Below are positions 55,902-64,000 of a DNA stretch of 64,000 bases, piece after piece (position 1 is the stretch's first letter; every line of letters begins with the position of its first letter). Below the pieces are notes generated by a model. The model did not search any database. It worked only from the letters and a program-made list of their open reading frames with translations, and had not been told where the DNA came from. Made by a program: the position numbers and the translations under genes. Source of the DNA: Dyella sp. 2HG41-7 (GTDB lineage Bacteria; Pseudomonadota; Gammaproteobacteria; Xanthomonadales; Rhodanobacteraceae). Where the stretch lies: assembly GCF_021390675.1 (NCBI RefSeq), contig NZ_JAJEJV010000004.1, positions 3,782,001-3,846,000 on the forward strand, read 5' to 3'.

Positions 55902-57293
55902 TTAAATGTCCGCACTATCCGCCTCCGTGACATGAACGTCCAGCTCCATATCCGCTATGCCATTGGTGTGCTGCGCGCCGCCGATAATCGTAAGGATGAT
56001 CGCGTCCACGCGACGATCCATGGCGCGAATTTCCGCACCTTGATCGTCGTATTGGGATACCCCGACGGTCACGAAATACTGTCCCGGCAACAACGTCGCG
56101 CGCAGGTCGAACTCGATCAGCGCAATAGCTCCGGCCGCATAGCTGAAAAGCCTGTTATGCACCGTAAAGGAATTTGCGCTGTACACCACCGATCCTTCGC
56201 GCGTACGCACTTGCATGCCGAAGATGATGCGATCGGCGCCTTGTTCGAATCCGTATCTGACCAGCAATCGGAACCGCTCGCGCGCATTGACGATGGGCGG
56301 TACGTCGCGCTGACCTTCGACCACAAAATCCAATGCACGGGCTGAGCCGTCGCCAAGGCGCGTTTCGTCTCGGTTGTAGCCTGCGCGATGCGCGAACAAA
56401 TCCTGGTGCGCCAGCGCGGCGAAATAACTGCGGTCGCCAAGGGCGATCGCTTCCACCTCGCTTGGTTCGGACGATGACGTCTCGCTCTTGATGGCCTTTA
56501 CGGGGCTATGGGAACCGAATACACGGCGCAGATATTCGGTGACTGCAGGCTTGGCAGGACCGTCGAACACCATGTTGCCGCGATCGATCACGATCCCGCG
56601 ATCGCACAGCTGCATAAGCGTATCCAGCGAGTGCGTTACGAATAGCAGCGTGCATCCGCCTTCGCGCAGCTCGTTGATACGCTTGAAGCACTTGCGTTGA
56701 AAATACACATCCCCGACCGACAGCGCCTCGTCGATGATCAGCACATCCGGATCGCAGAACGCCGCCACCGCGAACGCCAAGCGCACGTACATACCGCTCG
56801 AATACGTCTTGACCGGTTGATCGATATGCTCGCCGATCTCGGCAAAATCGACGATTTCCTGATAGCGCCGCTTCAAGGTTTCTTCGGGAATGCCGTAGAC
56901 CAGGCCGCTGAGGAAGACGTTTTCCTTACCCGTGAATTCCGGATTGAACCCGGCGCCCAGTTCGAGCAGCGCGGCAATGCGCCCATGGGAGCGCACCTCG
57001 CCGTTGGAGGCTTCCAAGGTGCCGCAGACAATTTGCAGCAAGGTGGATTTGCCCGATCCGTTGCGGCCGATAACGCCAACCGCCTCACCCCGGCGCACGT
57101 CGAACGAAACGTCGTTGAGCGCCCAGAATTCTCGGAAGTACGAACGCGAACTACGTCCCAGCCATTTCCTCAAACGAGGAATCACCATCTGTTTGAGGCG
57201 ATCCTGCGGGCTGGCGTAGATGTCGTATCGTTTTGAAAGCCCTTTCACCGAAACAGCAATGGACGCGGCGGGCACCACTTCATCAAAGGACAT
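55902..57293 (-). CDS. wzt: Polysaccharide ABC exporter ATPase with Wzt-type C-terminal domain
   Basis: 463 residues from the ATG at 57293, overlapping the permease end by 11 nt. Walker A is [16 protein letters not shown] (near 77), the signature is [16 protein letters not shown], Walker B is [13 protein letters not shown], and the switch His is in LLFVTHSLD. The ATPase belongs to the TagH/Wzt/KpsT branch. After residue 280 comes a beta-sandwich Wzt C-terminal domain ([37 protein letters not shown]) that in characterised systems binds the modified end of the finished glycan and confers specificity. It energises export of lipid-linked polymer across the inner membrane. Confidence 0.95.
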   Translation of the reverse strand: MSFDEVVPAASIAVSVKGLSKRYDIYASPQDRLKQMVIPRLRKWLGRSSRSYFREFWALNDVSFDVRRGEAVGVIGRNGSGKSTLLQIVCGTLEASNGEVRSHGRIAALLELGAGFNPEFTGKENVFLSGLVYGIPEETLKRRYQEIVDFAEIGEHIDQPVKTYSSGMYVRLAFAVAAFCDPDVLIIDEALSVGDVYFQRKCFKRINELREGGCTLLFVTHSLDTLMQLCDRGIVIDRGNMVFDGPAKPAVTEYLRRVFGSHSPVKAIKSETSSSEPSEVEAIALGDRSYFAALAHQDLFAHRAGYNRDETRLGDGSARALDFVVEGQRDVPPIVNARERFRLLVRYGFEQGADRIIFGMQVRTREGSVVYSANSFTVHNRLFSYAAGAIALIEFDLRATLLPGQYFVTVGVSQYDDQGAEIRAMDRRVDAIILTIIGGAQHTNGIADMELDVHVTEADSADI

Positions 57294-58107
57294 CGGCGAA
57301 CCCCCGGCGGCTGCGCTGGAACCATGCAAAAGACGCCCACGCGAAACACATACCCACCGCGGTATACAAAATCAGTGCAGTCCAGTTCGGCATGCGATCC
57401 CAAACAAGCACGTCGCGCGATGCGATGACGATTTCGGTCAACGGATTGAGGTACATCCAGTAGCGCAACTGCCCCGGGATGTTGGTGATCGGGTAGAACA
57501 CCGGCGCCAAGAACAGCATGGCCGTCGTAATGACGCCGATTGCCTGCTTTAGATCGCGCAGAAATACGCCCAGCGACGCCAGCAGCCAAATCGTACCCAC
57601 CATCACCGGCAGAAAGGCCAACACAACGACTGGAAAAAGCACGATGGTAAGCGGCACCGATCCGCGCACAAACAACGAAAACGCCAGCAACACGATGGTG
57701 GATACGAGCAAATGAAACAGCGCCGAACCCAAGATGCTCCAGCCAAGCGTTTCCAGCGGGAATACCACCTTCTTGACGAAATTCGTGTTTTCAATAATCA
57801 GCGTCGGTGCGCGATTGGCGCACTCGGAATAAAAAGCGTTGATATTGAGTCCCGCGAATAAAATCACGGCGAAGTCGAAATGTCCGCTGGTTTGACCGAC
57901 CCAACGGGAATGAAAGATCACGCTGAACACGAAGGTATAGATCGCTAGCATGAAAAGCGGATTGAGAAACGACCACAGCAGGCCGATAAAGGATCCGCGA
58001 TACCGGCCCATGACGTCCCGCTTGGCGATTTGCACGACCAGCGCGTGGTGCCGCTTGAGCGGCATGAAGGGCGACAATGGGTTTGAGAGTCGGTAATTGG
58101 AAATCAT
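57283..58107 (-). CDS. wzm: Polysaccharide ABC exporter permease
   Basis: 274 residues, six hydrophobic segments: LLWSFLNPLFMLAIYTFVFSVIF, FAVILFAGLNINAFYSECA, LVSTIVLLAFSLFV, LTIVLFPVVVLAFLPVMVGTIWLL, ITTAMLFLAPVFY and LILYTAVGMCFAWASFAWF. The N-terminal QIAKRDVMGRYRGSFIGLLWSFLNPL is the ABC-2 permease signature. Wzm pairs with Wzt to carry undecaprenyl-linked O-antigen to the periplasm. It lies 85 bp after metB in the same direction and begins the polysaccharide operon; read-through from metB or a promoter in the gap are both possible. Confidence 0.95.
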   Translation of the reverse strand: MISNYRLSNPLSPFMPLKRHHALVVQIAKRDVMGRYRGSFIGLLWSFLNPLFMLAIYTFVFSVIFHSRWVGQTSGHFDFAVILFAGLNINAFYSECANRAPTLIIENTNFVKKVVFPLETLGWSILGSALFHLLVSTIVLLAFSLFVRGSVPLTIVLFPVVVLAFLPVMVGTIWLLASLGVFLRDLKQAIGVITTAMLFLAPVFYPITNIPGQLRYWMYLNPLTEIVIASRDVLVWDRMPNWTALILYTAVGMCFAWASFAWFQRSRRGFADVL

Positions 58108-58192
58108 GAAATGCCTTAAATCTGGTGCACGTACCGACCGAATCGCAGGAGACCCGCAACACGAGCCTCCCTTACCGAGTAAGCGTCGACCA

Positions 58193-59362
58193 TCAGCTCA
58201 ATGCCGAATCAAGCTCATTGCGCAGATCTTCGACATCCTCGACGCCTACGGAGAGGCGCACCAAGCCGTCGCTGATACCCAGACGCTTGCGATTGGCAGC
58301 CGGCACCGACGCGTGCGTCATGATGGCCGGATGTTCAATCAAACTTTCCACACCACCCAAGGACTCGGCCAACGCAAACAGTTCGCAACGCTCAAGCATG
58401 CGGCGCGCCTTTTTCAGGCCACCCTTTACTTCCACGCTGATAATGCCGCCGAAACCGTTCATCTGACGGCGAGCAAGCGCATGTTGCGGATGACTCTTGA
58501 GGCCAGGGTAGATAACCCGATCGATCGCTGGATGAGTTTCCAACCATCGCGCGATATCCAGCGCGGAGGCGCAATGGGCCTTCATGCGCAGATGGAGCGT
58601 TTTCAGGCCGCGCATGGCGAGAAACGAATCGAAAGGCCCGGCGACCGCTCCTACCGAGTTCTGCACGAACGCCATCTGCTCGGCCAACGCCTTGGAGCCT
58701 GCGACGACGATACCGCCCACCATGTCCGAATGGCCATTGAGGTACTTGGTGGCCGAATGCAGGACAAGGTCGGCGCCATGTTCCAGCGGGCGCTGAAGCA
58801 TGGGTGAGCAGAAGGTGTTGTCCACCACCATGATCAACCCATGCTTTTTGGCGAAGCGGGCAATGGCCGAGAGATCGACCAGCTTCAGCATCGGGTTGGT
58901 CGGTGTCTCGACCCAGATCATGCGGGTGTTGGGTTTGAGGGCCGCCTTAAGCGCGACGGTATCGTTCAGATCGACAAAACTGAAATCCAGCCCGGCCGAA
59001 CGCCGGCGGACCCGCTCGAAGAGGCGATAGCTGCCTCCGTAGAGGTCGTCCATGGCAATGACATGGCTGCCTGACTCCAACAAATCCAGCACGGTGGCCG
59101 CGGCGGCCAGGCCTGACGCGAACGCAAAGCCCGCCACGCCCCCTTCCAGATCGGCAACGCAACGCTCATAGGCCATGCGCGTCGGATTTTGGGTGCGGGA
59201 ATATTCGTATCCCTTGTGCTTGCCCGGACTTTCCTGCACGTAGGTGGAGGTGGCGTAGATCGGGGTCATGATGGCGCCGGTCGAGGGATCGGGCTGTTGC
59301 CCCGCATGGATGGCTCGCGTGCCCAATCCTTGCTTCGCCGCCGCCTTAGTGGATTTCTTCAT
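58193..59362 (-). CDS. metB: Cystathionine gamma-synthase/gamma-lyase family enzyme
   Basis: 389 residues. PLP enzyme of Cys/Met metabolism. Signatures: TRAIHAGQQPDPSTGAIMTPIY, YEYSRTQNPTRMAYERCVADLE, FASGLAAAATVLDLL, DDLYGGSYRLFERV, and the PLP Lys in HSATKYLNGHSDMVGG (near residue 209). The C-terminal LAESLGGVESLIEHPAIMTHASVP is typical. Synthase and lyase cannot be separated reliably by sequence; in Xanthomonas this locus gene is usually called metB. It marks the right border of the O-antigen locus (etfA marks the left). No MetJ box is seen upstream. Confidence 0.93.
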   Translation of the reverse strand: MKKSTKAAAKQGLGTRAIHAGQQPDPSTGAIMTPIYATSTYVQESPGKHKGYEYSRTQNPTRMAYERCVADLEGGVAGFAFASGLAAAATVLDLLESGSHVIAMDDLYGGSYRLFERVRRRSAGLDFSFVDLNDTVALKAALKPNTRMIWVETPTNPMLKLVDLSAIARFAKKHGLIMVVDNTFCSPMLQRPLEHGADLVLHSATKYLNGHSDMVGGIVVAGSKALAEQMAFVQNSVGAVAGPFDSFLAMRGLKTLHLRMKAHCASALDIARWLETHPAIDRVIYPGLKSHPQHALARRQMNGFGGIISVEVKGGLKKARRMLERCELFALAESLGGVESLIEHPAIMTHASVPAANRKRLGISDGLVRLSVGVEDVEDLRNELDSALS

Positions 59363-59904
59363 GCTTTTTTGCCCTTAGCCCGTAGGGTCATCGCCATAAA
59401 CGCGCCATGATACCTGTTACGGCTGAATAGCTTAAATAAACCAATGGCGTGGAAGCGCCCGTTCCCAGCGTGAATGCCGACCCGATGGGGCAAAAGGCCG
59501 CAGGACCGGCACAACGTGCTTTCGCCAACTCGCATCAAGGCTGAAACGCACAACCGGCGACGGCGTTTATGTTTGACGGAGTCTTGGACGCCTTGTCCGC
59601 CAATGCTTTTCGGGCCAACTCGTGTGCTTTAGCTGCAAATTCCCCCCAGAACCTCGCCAATCTCCTGGGACCGGCCATCAGCGGAAGGATGATGGAACGA
59701 CGCTAAACTTGTCTGGAGGGAGCCGATCGCTGTGGCGTGAATTCACGCCCGATTCGTTGCTGCGCCCTCCATTGTGTGAACCGAGGACATCATTTCGAAC
59801 ATGCAGCTAACCGCCACCAAAGCGCCCTGGATTCCAAATCGCGTGGAAAAACTTACGAAAGCGAACGACAGTTTGTTCGCGACCATCTCGCGTCGAGGCC
59901 GCTT
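59363..59904. other. Intergenic region between metB and the acyltransferase gene
   Basis: 542 bp between divergent genes; it must hold both promoters, neither of which I can place with confidence. A frame open upstream of 59905 is probably untranslated leader. No other gene is supported. Confidence 0.5.
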
Positions 59905-60966
59905 ATGAACCATCGTCGCGTTGAAATCCCCGTTCTGAATGGGATTCGAGGCCTCGCTGTCCTCGTCGTGTTTCTGTCCCATGCATCGAACATTTATTTC
60001 GGGGGCATCATCGCGGGATGGGGCGGTGGTCAGCTTGGCGTGATGTTGTTTTTCGTACTTAGCGGTTTTCTCATGGCCCATTTGTACATGGGTGAAATCG
60101 CATCGCCGGTTACTGCGTACCGATTCGCCGTAAATCGCATGGCGCGCATCTATCCCATGTTTTTACTCGTGGTGATTTTCTGCTTTGCGATATCGCGTCA
60201 AGGCGGTTCCTTTTATGTGTACCCGATTCCCACGCTGCACGAGATGCTTTTGCATCTGGCCTTTGTGAGGGGTAACGAGGTGCTTTGGACGATCGGGCCG
60301 GAAGTGATTTTTTATGGCTTGTTCGTCATTGCGTGGACGCTGCGTCGCCGTTCCGCTCCGGCCATGTGGGGCTATGTACTGGCTCTGGCGGCAGTGTCGT
60401 GGCTTCCATTCGAAGGTATTGAGAGCAACTCGCTCCTTCAGCTGCACGACAAGTTGCCCTTTTTTCTTGCCGGAATGATTTTAGGCATGCACTCGGGCGA
60501 TCTAATCGACGCATCCAAACGTCAAGCGCCCTGGATGGCGTGGGCGTTTTGGCTCAGCTTTGCGCTCTTCGTGCTGGCCCTGCCGCGATTGCTGGCGCAG
60601 GTCGGCCATCTTCCCGCGCACCTGTCTGGCGATCCTTGGCCGCATCCGTGGGGATACCCGATCTATTTGTTCGCCACTGTGTTGTTGTTTTCTGCGGCCG
60701 TGGTCGCAAGGCCATGGTTCTTAACCAATCGCGTGGCGCAGTTTTTAGGGCGAATCTCCTATTCGTTTTACCTGCTGCACTTCATGGTGTTGAAGAACAT
60801 CCAGCTCGTTCTGCCTACGCATCCCGTACGAGCTATCGCATTGGCGGCCTTGGTCACCGTGACGCTGTCTTGGCTCACCTACGTGCTGATCGAAACGCCG
60901 GCGAGACGCACACTGCAGCGCCTCGGACCTTCTTCACCCAAAAACGTCATGGCTTCGGCGGCGTAA
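59905..60966 (+). CDS. OafA-type membrane acyltransferase
   Basis: 353 residues from the ATG at 59905 (GAGG 6 nt upstream); the open frame starts at 59737 but the added sequence is not protein-like. Acyltransferase_3 family with about ten membrane segments. N-terminal VLNGIRGLAVLVVFLSHAS carries the conserved R-x10-H motif. GGGQLGVMLFFVLSGFLMAHLY follows, and FLGRISYSFYLLHFMVL near residue 295 matches the family's late motif. It transfers acetyl or another acyl group to a periplasmic glycan or lipid-linked sugar. Its location beside metB suggests O-acetylation of the polysaccharide made next door. No C-terminal SGNH domain. Confidence 0.93.
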   Translation: MNHRRVEIPVLNGIRGLAVLVVFLSHASNIYFGGIIAGWGGGQLGVMLFFVLSGFLMAHLYMGEIASPVTAYRFAVNRMARIYPMFLLVVIFCFAISRQGGSFYVYPIPTLHEMLLHLAFVRGNEVLWTIGPEVIFYGLFVIAWTLRRRSAPAMWGYVLALAAVSWLPFEGIESNSLLQLHDKLPFFLAGMILGMHSGDLIDASKRQAPWMAWAFWLSFALFVLALPRLLAQVGHLPAHLSGDPWPHPWGYPIYLFATVLLFSAAVVARPWFLTNRVAQFLGRISYSFYLLHFMVLKNIQLVLPTHPVRAIALAALVTVTLSWLTYVLIETPARRTLQRLGPSSPKNVMASAA

Positions 60967-61061
60967 TGCCGTTTTGATAACGCCAGCCACAGCACGTTGC
61001 TTACCGTAGCGATCGTTGTCAGCAACGGGCGCGGACCTTGAAGACGCTTCACGCTTCGCAC

Positions 61062-61097
61062 AAAAAAACCCTGGCAGTTCCCCGCCAGGGTTTTTTT
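61062..61097. terminator. Bidirectional intrinsic terminator
   Basis: AAAAAAACCCTGGC / GCCAGGGTTTTTTT, 14-bp inverted repeat with an 8-nt loop. It is bounded by seven A on one side and seven T on the other, ideal for both the acyltransferase gene and the convergent protease gene. Confidence 0.92.
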
Positions 61098-61138
61098 GCG
61101 TCCGATCCTTGGAACGCGTGTCTACAAAAGACGGAAAA

Positions 61139-63547
61139 TCAGGGCCGCGATGCGGCGTACTTCTTCCAGGCCGCCACAAGGTTCGCTGCATCCACGGAAC
61201 CCAGGCCGGAAGCCAGACTCCAACCTGGACGCGACGTGTAAGCACGATCGGTCCCCGTGTAGTCGGTCGGCATCAGATTGTTGCTCGTCAAGCCGACCTG
61301 AATTTGACCGTACTCGATGGTGCCGTAGAAATAGCAGTTGTACGTGACAAAGGCAAAGTTGGAAGGTTGATAGCACTGGGTAGAGATGTCGCCACGCACG
61401 ATGTTATGGAACACGCAGCCATTGTTGGCGTAGCTGCCGGTGTCGTTGGAGGCGCAGGTGCTCAATTGAGCATTGTTCGGCGTGGTGCTGGTGCCATACT
61501 CCTGCTGGGCCAACGCGTACAAGGTCGGCGCGGCGTTGCCCTGGTTGGCCGGCGTTCCATTGCTGCCCATCGCCTGATCGATAAGCGCTTGAATGCCGGC
61601 GAACATCGGGGCCGAAAGCGACGTACCACCTTCCAATGCCACGTTGCCGGTCGTCGGTTGTCCTGACGAATTGAGGGCGCAGTGATCGGCCGCCGTGCAA
61701 ATGATGGCCCAGGTATGGCCGCCGTACGAGCCGGCGAACAGGGAAACGTCGGGAAGATCGCGCATGCCATCAGGCGCCGCATCGTAGACCCCGCCTTGCC
61801 ACGCGGGCTTCGCGTCAATGCCGGAGCGTCCGCCGCTGCCCGCCTCGGACGTCACGTAGTAACCGCTCTGGTCCCACTGCAGATAAGCCTGACAGAACGC
61901 CAAAGGCGTGTAGCCCAACGCCGCCGCCGCGATGCCGTTGCCGCAAGACTCGTTCCAGGGAATCTCAGGCACATAGCCAAGCGCGGAGCCGCCATAGGCC
62001 TGCGTCGTGGAGGCGAAGTACTTGCTGGTGGTGCCGTCCAACACGTCGGCGGTGTCCGTGCCGCCCACACCCGTATCGTTGGGCGAGGTGGCGAACGCAT
62101 TGGCGTCGACGGCGGTGTTGCCGCCTTCACCATTGATCACGGCACCGTTGAAGCTGGGATTGGAACCGGAATCGCCCGTGGATACGAACACCGAAATACC
62201 TTCGGAATCCGCCTGGGCCCACATGGCGTCGATCCCGCTTTTGCTCGCGGAGTCGGTGAAATATTCACCATAGCCGTAGCTGGCGCTGATGATGTTGGGG
62301 CGGCCCGTCGTCAGGTTGATTTCGTTCGTGGCCGCAATGAAAACGCCGCCGAAGGCATTCGAGGTCATCGGGTTTTTATTGGCATCCACATCGGAGCAGG
62401 CAGCCACCACGATATTCGCGCTGGGCGCCAACGCCGAGGACCATTCCGCATCCAAAAGCGTTTCGGTGCCATCGTCCTGCTTACCGCTGATGGCGTCAGG
62501 ATCGAGGCAGTTGGTCGTACCACTGGGCGGCGCCGGATTGACCTGCGCAAACGTACCGCCCCATTGCGTGAGGTTGAACGTCTGGGTGAAATTGGTCCAG
62601 TCCGCCGGCACCATGTCGTCGTCTTCGACCACCGCGATCGTAACGCCTCGACCCGTAATGCCTTGCTGACGCAGGGCGTTGGCGTCGTACATCTGATTCA
62701 TGTCATAGGGCACCAGGCCCCGGATTCCGACGGTTCCGATCGGCGCGATGGTCTGGGCCTTGCCGCCCACTCCACCGCCGAACTTGCCGCCTTGGGCCAC
62801 CAGCTGGGTGACCTGCTGACGATGGATATCCTCGGCGGAAATCGGCTCGTAGGTCTTGGCCGCCGCATTCCAGTGCATGACGTGCTGTTTTTGTGCAAAT
62901 GCTTGGGCATGGAAGTCGTTGAGTCCCATGACGCCGGCCACCACGCCCTGCAGCGCAGTCGGAATGCTGATGTCGCTGTTATTGGACAAATGCGTGACGG
63001 AGGTGGTGGCGCCGCCCAGCGTCTGACGCAAGGTGTAGAGATTTTCCTGGGTATGGAACGCCGCACGCACCTGGCCGGCGGTGCCGCTGAAATCAATCTG
63101 GGTTTTATTCGGATAAATGTTGTTGACCGTGAAGCCTTGCGAGGTGAGCCAAGCGGTCACGGTGGCGATGTCGGCATCGGCAACGCCGAAATTCTGACCG
63201 TACTGATCGGGCGTGATCCACTGATGGAAGCTCGGCGACTGCGGATTATGCTGCGCGGCGATCAACTGTTTCAGTGCCGCCTGACGCTGCGCGCTAGGCT
63301 TCAGAATCAGCTGCATGTGATTCATCGTGGCTGTATCGGGAATGCCGCTACTAGGCGCCACATTGATATTCATGTGCGTACCGGAGACGGGTACGACACT
63401 GTTGTTGTTGACGACGACTGTAATGCGCGGCGCTTCCGTCGTATGCAAATTCGCAAGGATGTTGCTGGCGTTATTCGCCTGCGTGGCCGGCGCGACGATC
63501 AGTGCGAGGGCGATCGACGCGCCCAGCATGGAATGCTTCAGCTTCAT
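61139..63547 (-). CDS. Secreted sedolisin-family (S53) serine-carboxyl protease, xanthomonalisin-like
   Basis: 802 residues from the ATG at 63547 (GGAAG 8 nt upstream); the open frame runs farther upstream. Signal peptide MKLKHSMLGASIALALIVAPATQA. The propeptide (about 40-280) includes MQLILKPSAQRQAALKQLI, HQWITPDQYGQNFGVADADIATVTAWLTSQGFTVNNI and FSGTAGQVRAAFHT, typical of pro-kumamolisin domains. The catalytic domain carries the Glu and Asp in TETLLDAEWSSALAPSANIV and the nucleophile Ser in EGGTSLSAPMFAGIQALI, preceded by DVSLFAGSYGG. The family is active at acidic pH and secreted or periplasmic. It is followed by the bidirectional terminator. Confidence 0.95.
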   Translation of the reverse strand: MKLKHSMLGASIALALIVAPATQANNASNILANLHTTEAPRITVVVNNNSVVPVSGTHMNINVAPSSGIPDTATMNHMQLILKPSAQRQAALKQLIAAQHNPQSPSFHQWITPDQYGQNFGVADADIATVTAWLTSQGFTVNNIYPNKTQIDFSGTAGQVRAAFHTQENLYTLRQTLGGATTSVTHLSNNSDISIPTALQGVVAGVMGLNDFHAQAFAQKQHVMHWNAAAKTYEPISAEDIHRQQVTQLVAQGGKFGGGVGGKAQTIAPIGTVGIRGLVPYDMNQMYDANALRQQGITGRGVTIAVVEDDDMVPADWTNFTQTFNLTQWGGTFAQVNPAPPSGTTNCLDPDAISGKQDDGTETLLDAEWSSALAPSANIVVAACSDVDANKNPMTSNAFGGVFIAATNEINLTTGRPNIISASYGYGEYFTDSASKSGIDAMWAQADSEGISVFVSTGDSGSNPSFNGAVINGEGGNTAVDANAFATSPNDTGVGGTDTADVLDGTTSKYFASTTQAYGGSALGYVPEIPWNESCGNGIAAAALGYTPLAFCQAYLQWDQSGYYVTSEAGSGGRSGIDAKPAWQGGVYDAAPDGMRDLPDVSLFAGSYGGHTWAIICTAADHCALNSSGQPTTGNVALEGGTSLSAPMFAGIQALIDQAMGSNGTPANQGNAAPTLYALAQQEYGTSTTPNNAQLSTCASNDTGSYANNGCVFHNIVRGDISTQCYQPSNFAFVTYNCYFYGTIEYGQIQVGLTSNNLMPTDYTGTDRAYTSRPGWSLASGLGSVDAANLVAAWKKYAASRP

Positions 63548-63596
63548 GAGGAATCTTCCCAGAGTTCGAACCAAGGTGATGAGCGCTGGCTCGCGT

Positions 63597-63619
63597 CCTG
63601 AAAGGGAATCCCTTTCAGG
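63597..63619. promoter_or_regulatory. 23-bp perfect palindrome in the protease leader
   Basis: Arms CCTGAAAGGGA and TCCCTTTCAGG around one central base, 49 bp upstream of the protease ATG. It may be an operator or, in RNA, a 10-bp hairpin close to the ribosome binding site. Confidence 0.5.
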
Positions 63620-64000
63620 CCTGGTCGTAGAGATTGTCGGATCACCCACGTTGTTGGGTGTAGCGCCGAACAAACAACGTAACCAGCCGCTCGAATTGAA
63701 ATCAGATCTAATGCATCTCAGACAGCAGCTTGATCACGTAGCCATCGCCCCACCCCTCCCTTCCCTGTGATGGACGCACACGACAGTCCCCTGCAAGGTT
63801 CGCTGTGCGAACGCTCTGCACATTCCAGTTTCCAATTTGCCCCCGTATCCCCTGGTGCCATTCGAGGATGGCACGATGCAAACTGCTAACTCCGTCAAAC
63901 TTTTTCCGTTGTATACCTTGGTCTTTTTGGTCGTCAAGAAAAATTCACGACAGCTGTGCCGAACGACATAAACGCAACAAATTTCGATTTTCTGATAGTT
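63620..64000. other. Upstream region of the protease gene, no gene seen
   Basis: 381 bp to the right edge. It includes a short inverted repeat ACCCA/TGGGT at 63646-63661 and an AT-rich end. A 67-residue minus-strand frame (63937-63734) is Lys/Thr-rich only at its start and lacks support. Confidence 0.45.

Noticed and set aside
59363-59480. MetJ operator upstream of metB
   Set aside because: No tandem 8-bp met box resembling AGACGTCT is present near the start.
61682-63601. 639-residue plus-strand open frame opposite the S53 protease
   Set aside because: Shadow frame; the protease on the minus strand has signal peptide, propeptide and catalytic motifs.
1-64000. CRISPR arrays, insertion sequences, prophage, rRNA or tRNA genes
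   Set aside because: Scanning by eye showed no regularly spaced repeats, transposase or integrase frames, or recognisable RNA genes; a tRNA could be missed without a covariance search.

Overview
The window looks like chromosome of a gammaproteobacterium of the Xanthomonadales, most likely the Rhodanobacteraceae side (Dyella, Luteibacter, Frateuria or Rhodanobacter-like); the genus is inference. The reasons are moderately high GC, a long membrane-type FadE, a GTP-dependent PEP carboxykinase, a xanthomonalisin-like S53 protease, a MetJ-type repressor, and above all the order etfB-etfA - polysaccharide genes - wzt/wzm - metB. In Xanthomonas the O-antigen (LPS) locus sits between these same etfA and metB flanks. 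There is no rRNA, recognisable tRNA, CRISPR array, prophage or insertion sequence.

Left part (1-28313), mostly housekeeping. fadE (cut by the left edge) is 1 nt downstream of an alpha/beta hydrolase gene. A divergent TetR gene faces it, and a near-perfect 22-bp palindrome overlaps the hydrolase start. Then come pckG; an ECF sigma / anti-sigma-like / DUF4097-like operon; a small secreted protein; a double-GAF GGDEF-EAL protein; hslO; mtgA; a GtrB-like glycosyltransferase; a CBS protein; a Tlc/MFS-like transporter; a GMC oxidoreductase; a serine hydrolase; and a TonB/TolA-like protein. Next is a gene joining a MetJ repressor domain to a histone H1-like Lys/Ala tail. It is followed by gcvT-gcvH, an overlapping methyltransferase-alkB pair, an amidase and ETF-ubiquinone oxidoreductase.

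Middle part (28343-58192), surface polysaccharide. A two-domain glycosyltransferase lies between the ETF-QO gene and etfBA. Beyond the strong terminator after etfA are a lipoprotein, DPM-type glycosyltransferases, two large multi-spanning proteins, an atypical alkaline-phosphatase-fold protein, an ArnE/SMR-like protein and a VTT-domain protein. Then follow a sugar aminotransferase, a complete PAPS-making set (cysD, cysNC), a membrane-anchored sulfotransferase and a methyltransferase. The complete GDP-D-glycero-alpha-D-manno-heptose pathway (hddA, gmhA, hddC, gmhB) comes next, all overlapping, then a 1082-residue propeller-coiled coil-GT2-GT4 protein and the Wzt/Wzm exporter. Together they suggest a heptose-containing polysaccharide, polymerised in the cytoplasm, exported by an ABC transporter, and probably sulfated, methylated or otherwise decorated.

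Right part (58193-64000). The conserved metB flank is followed by an OafA-type acyltransferase, a bidirectional terminator and a secreted sedolisin-family protease with a 23-bp palindrome in its leader. Long intergenic stretches inside the polysaccharide locus carry no supportable gene and may be scars of gene turnover.
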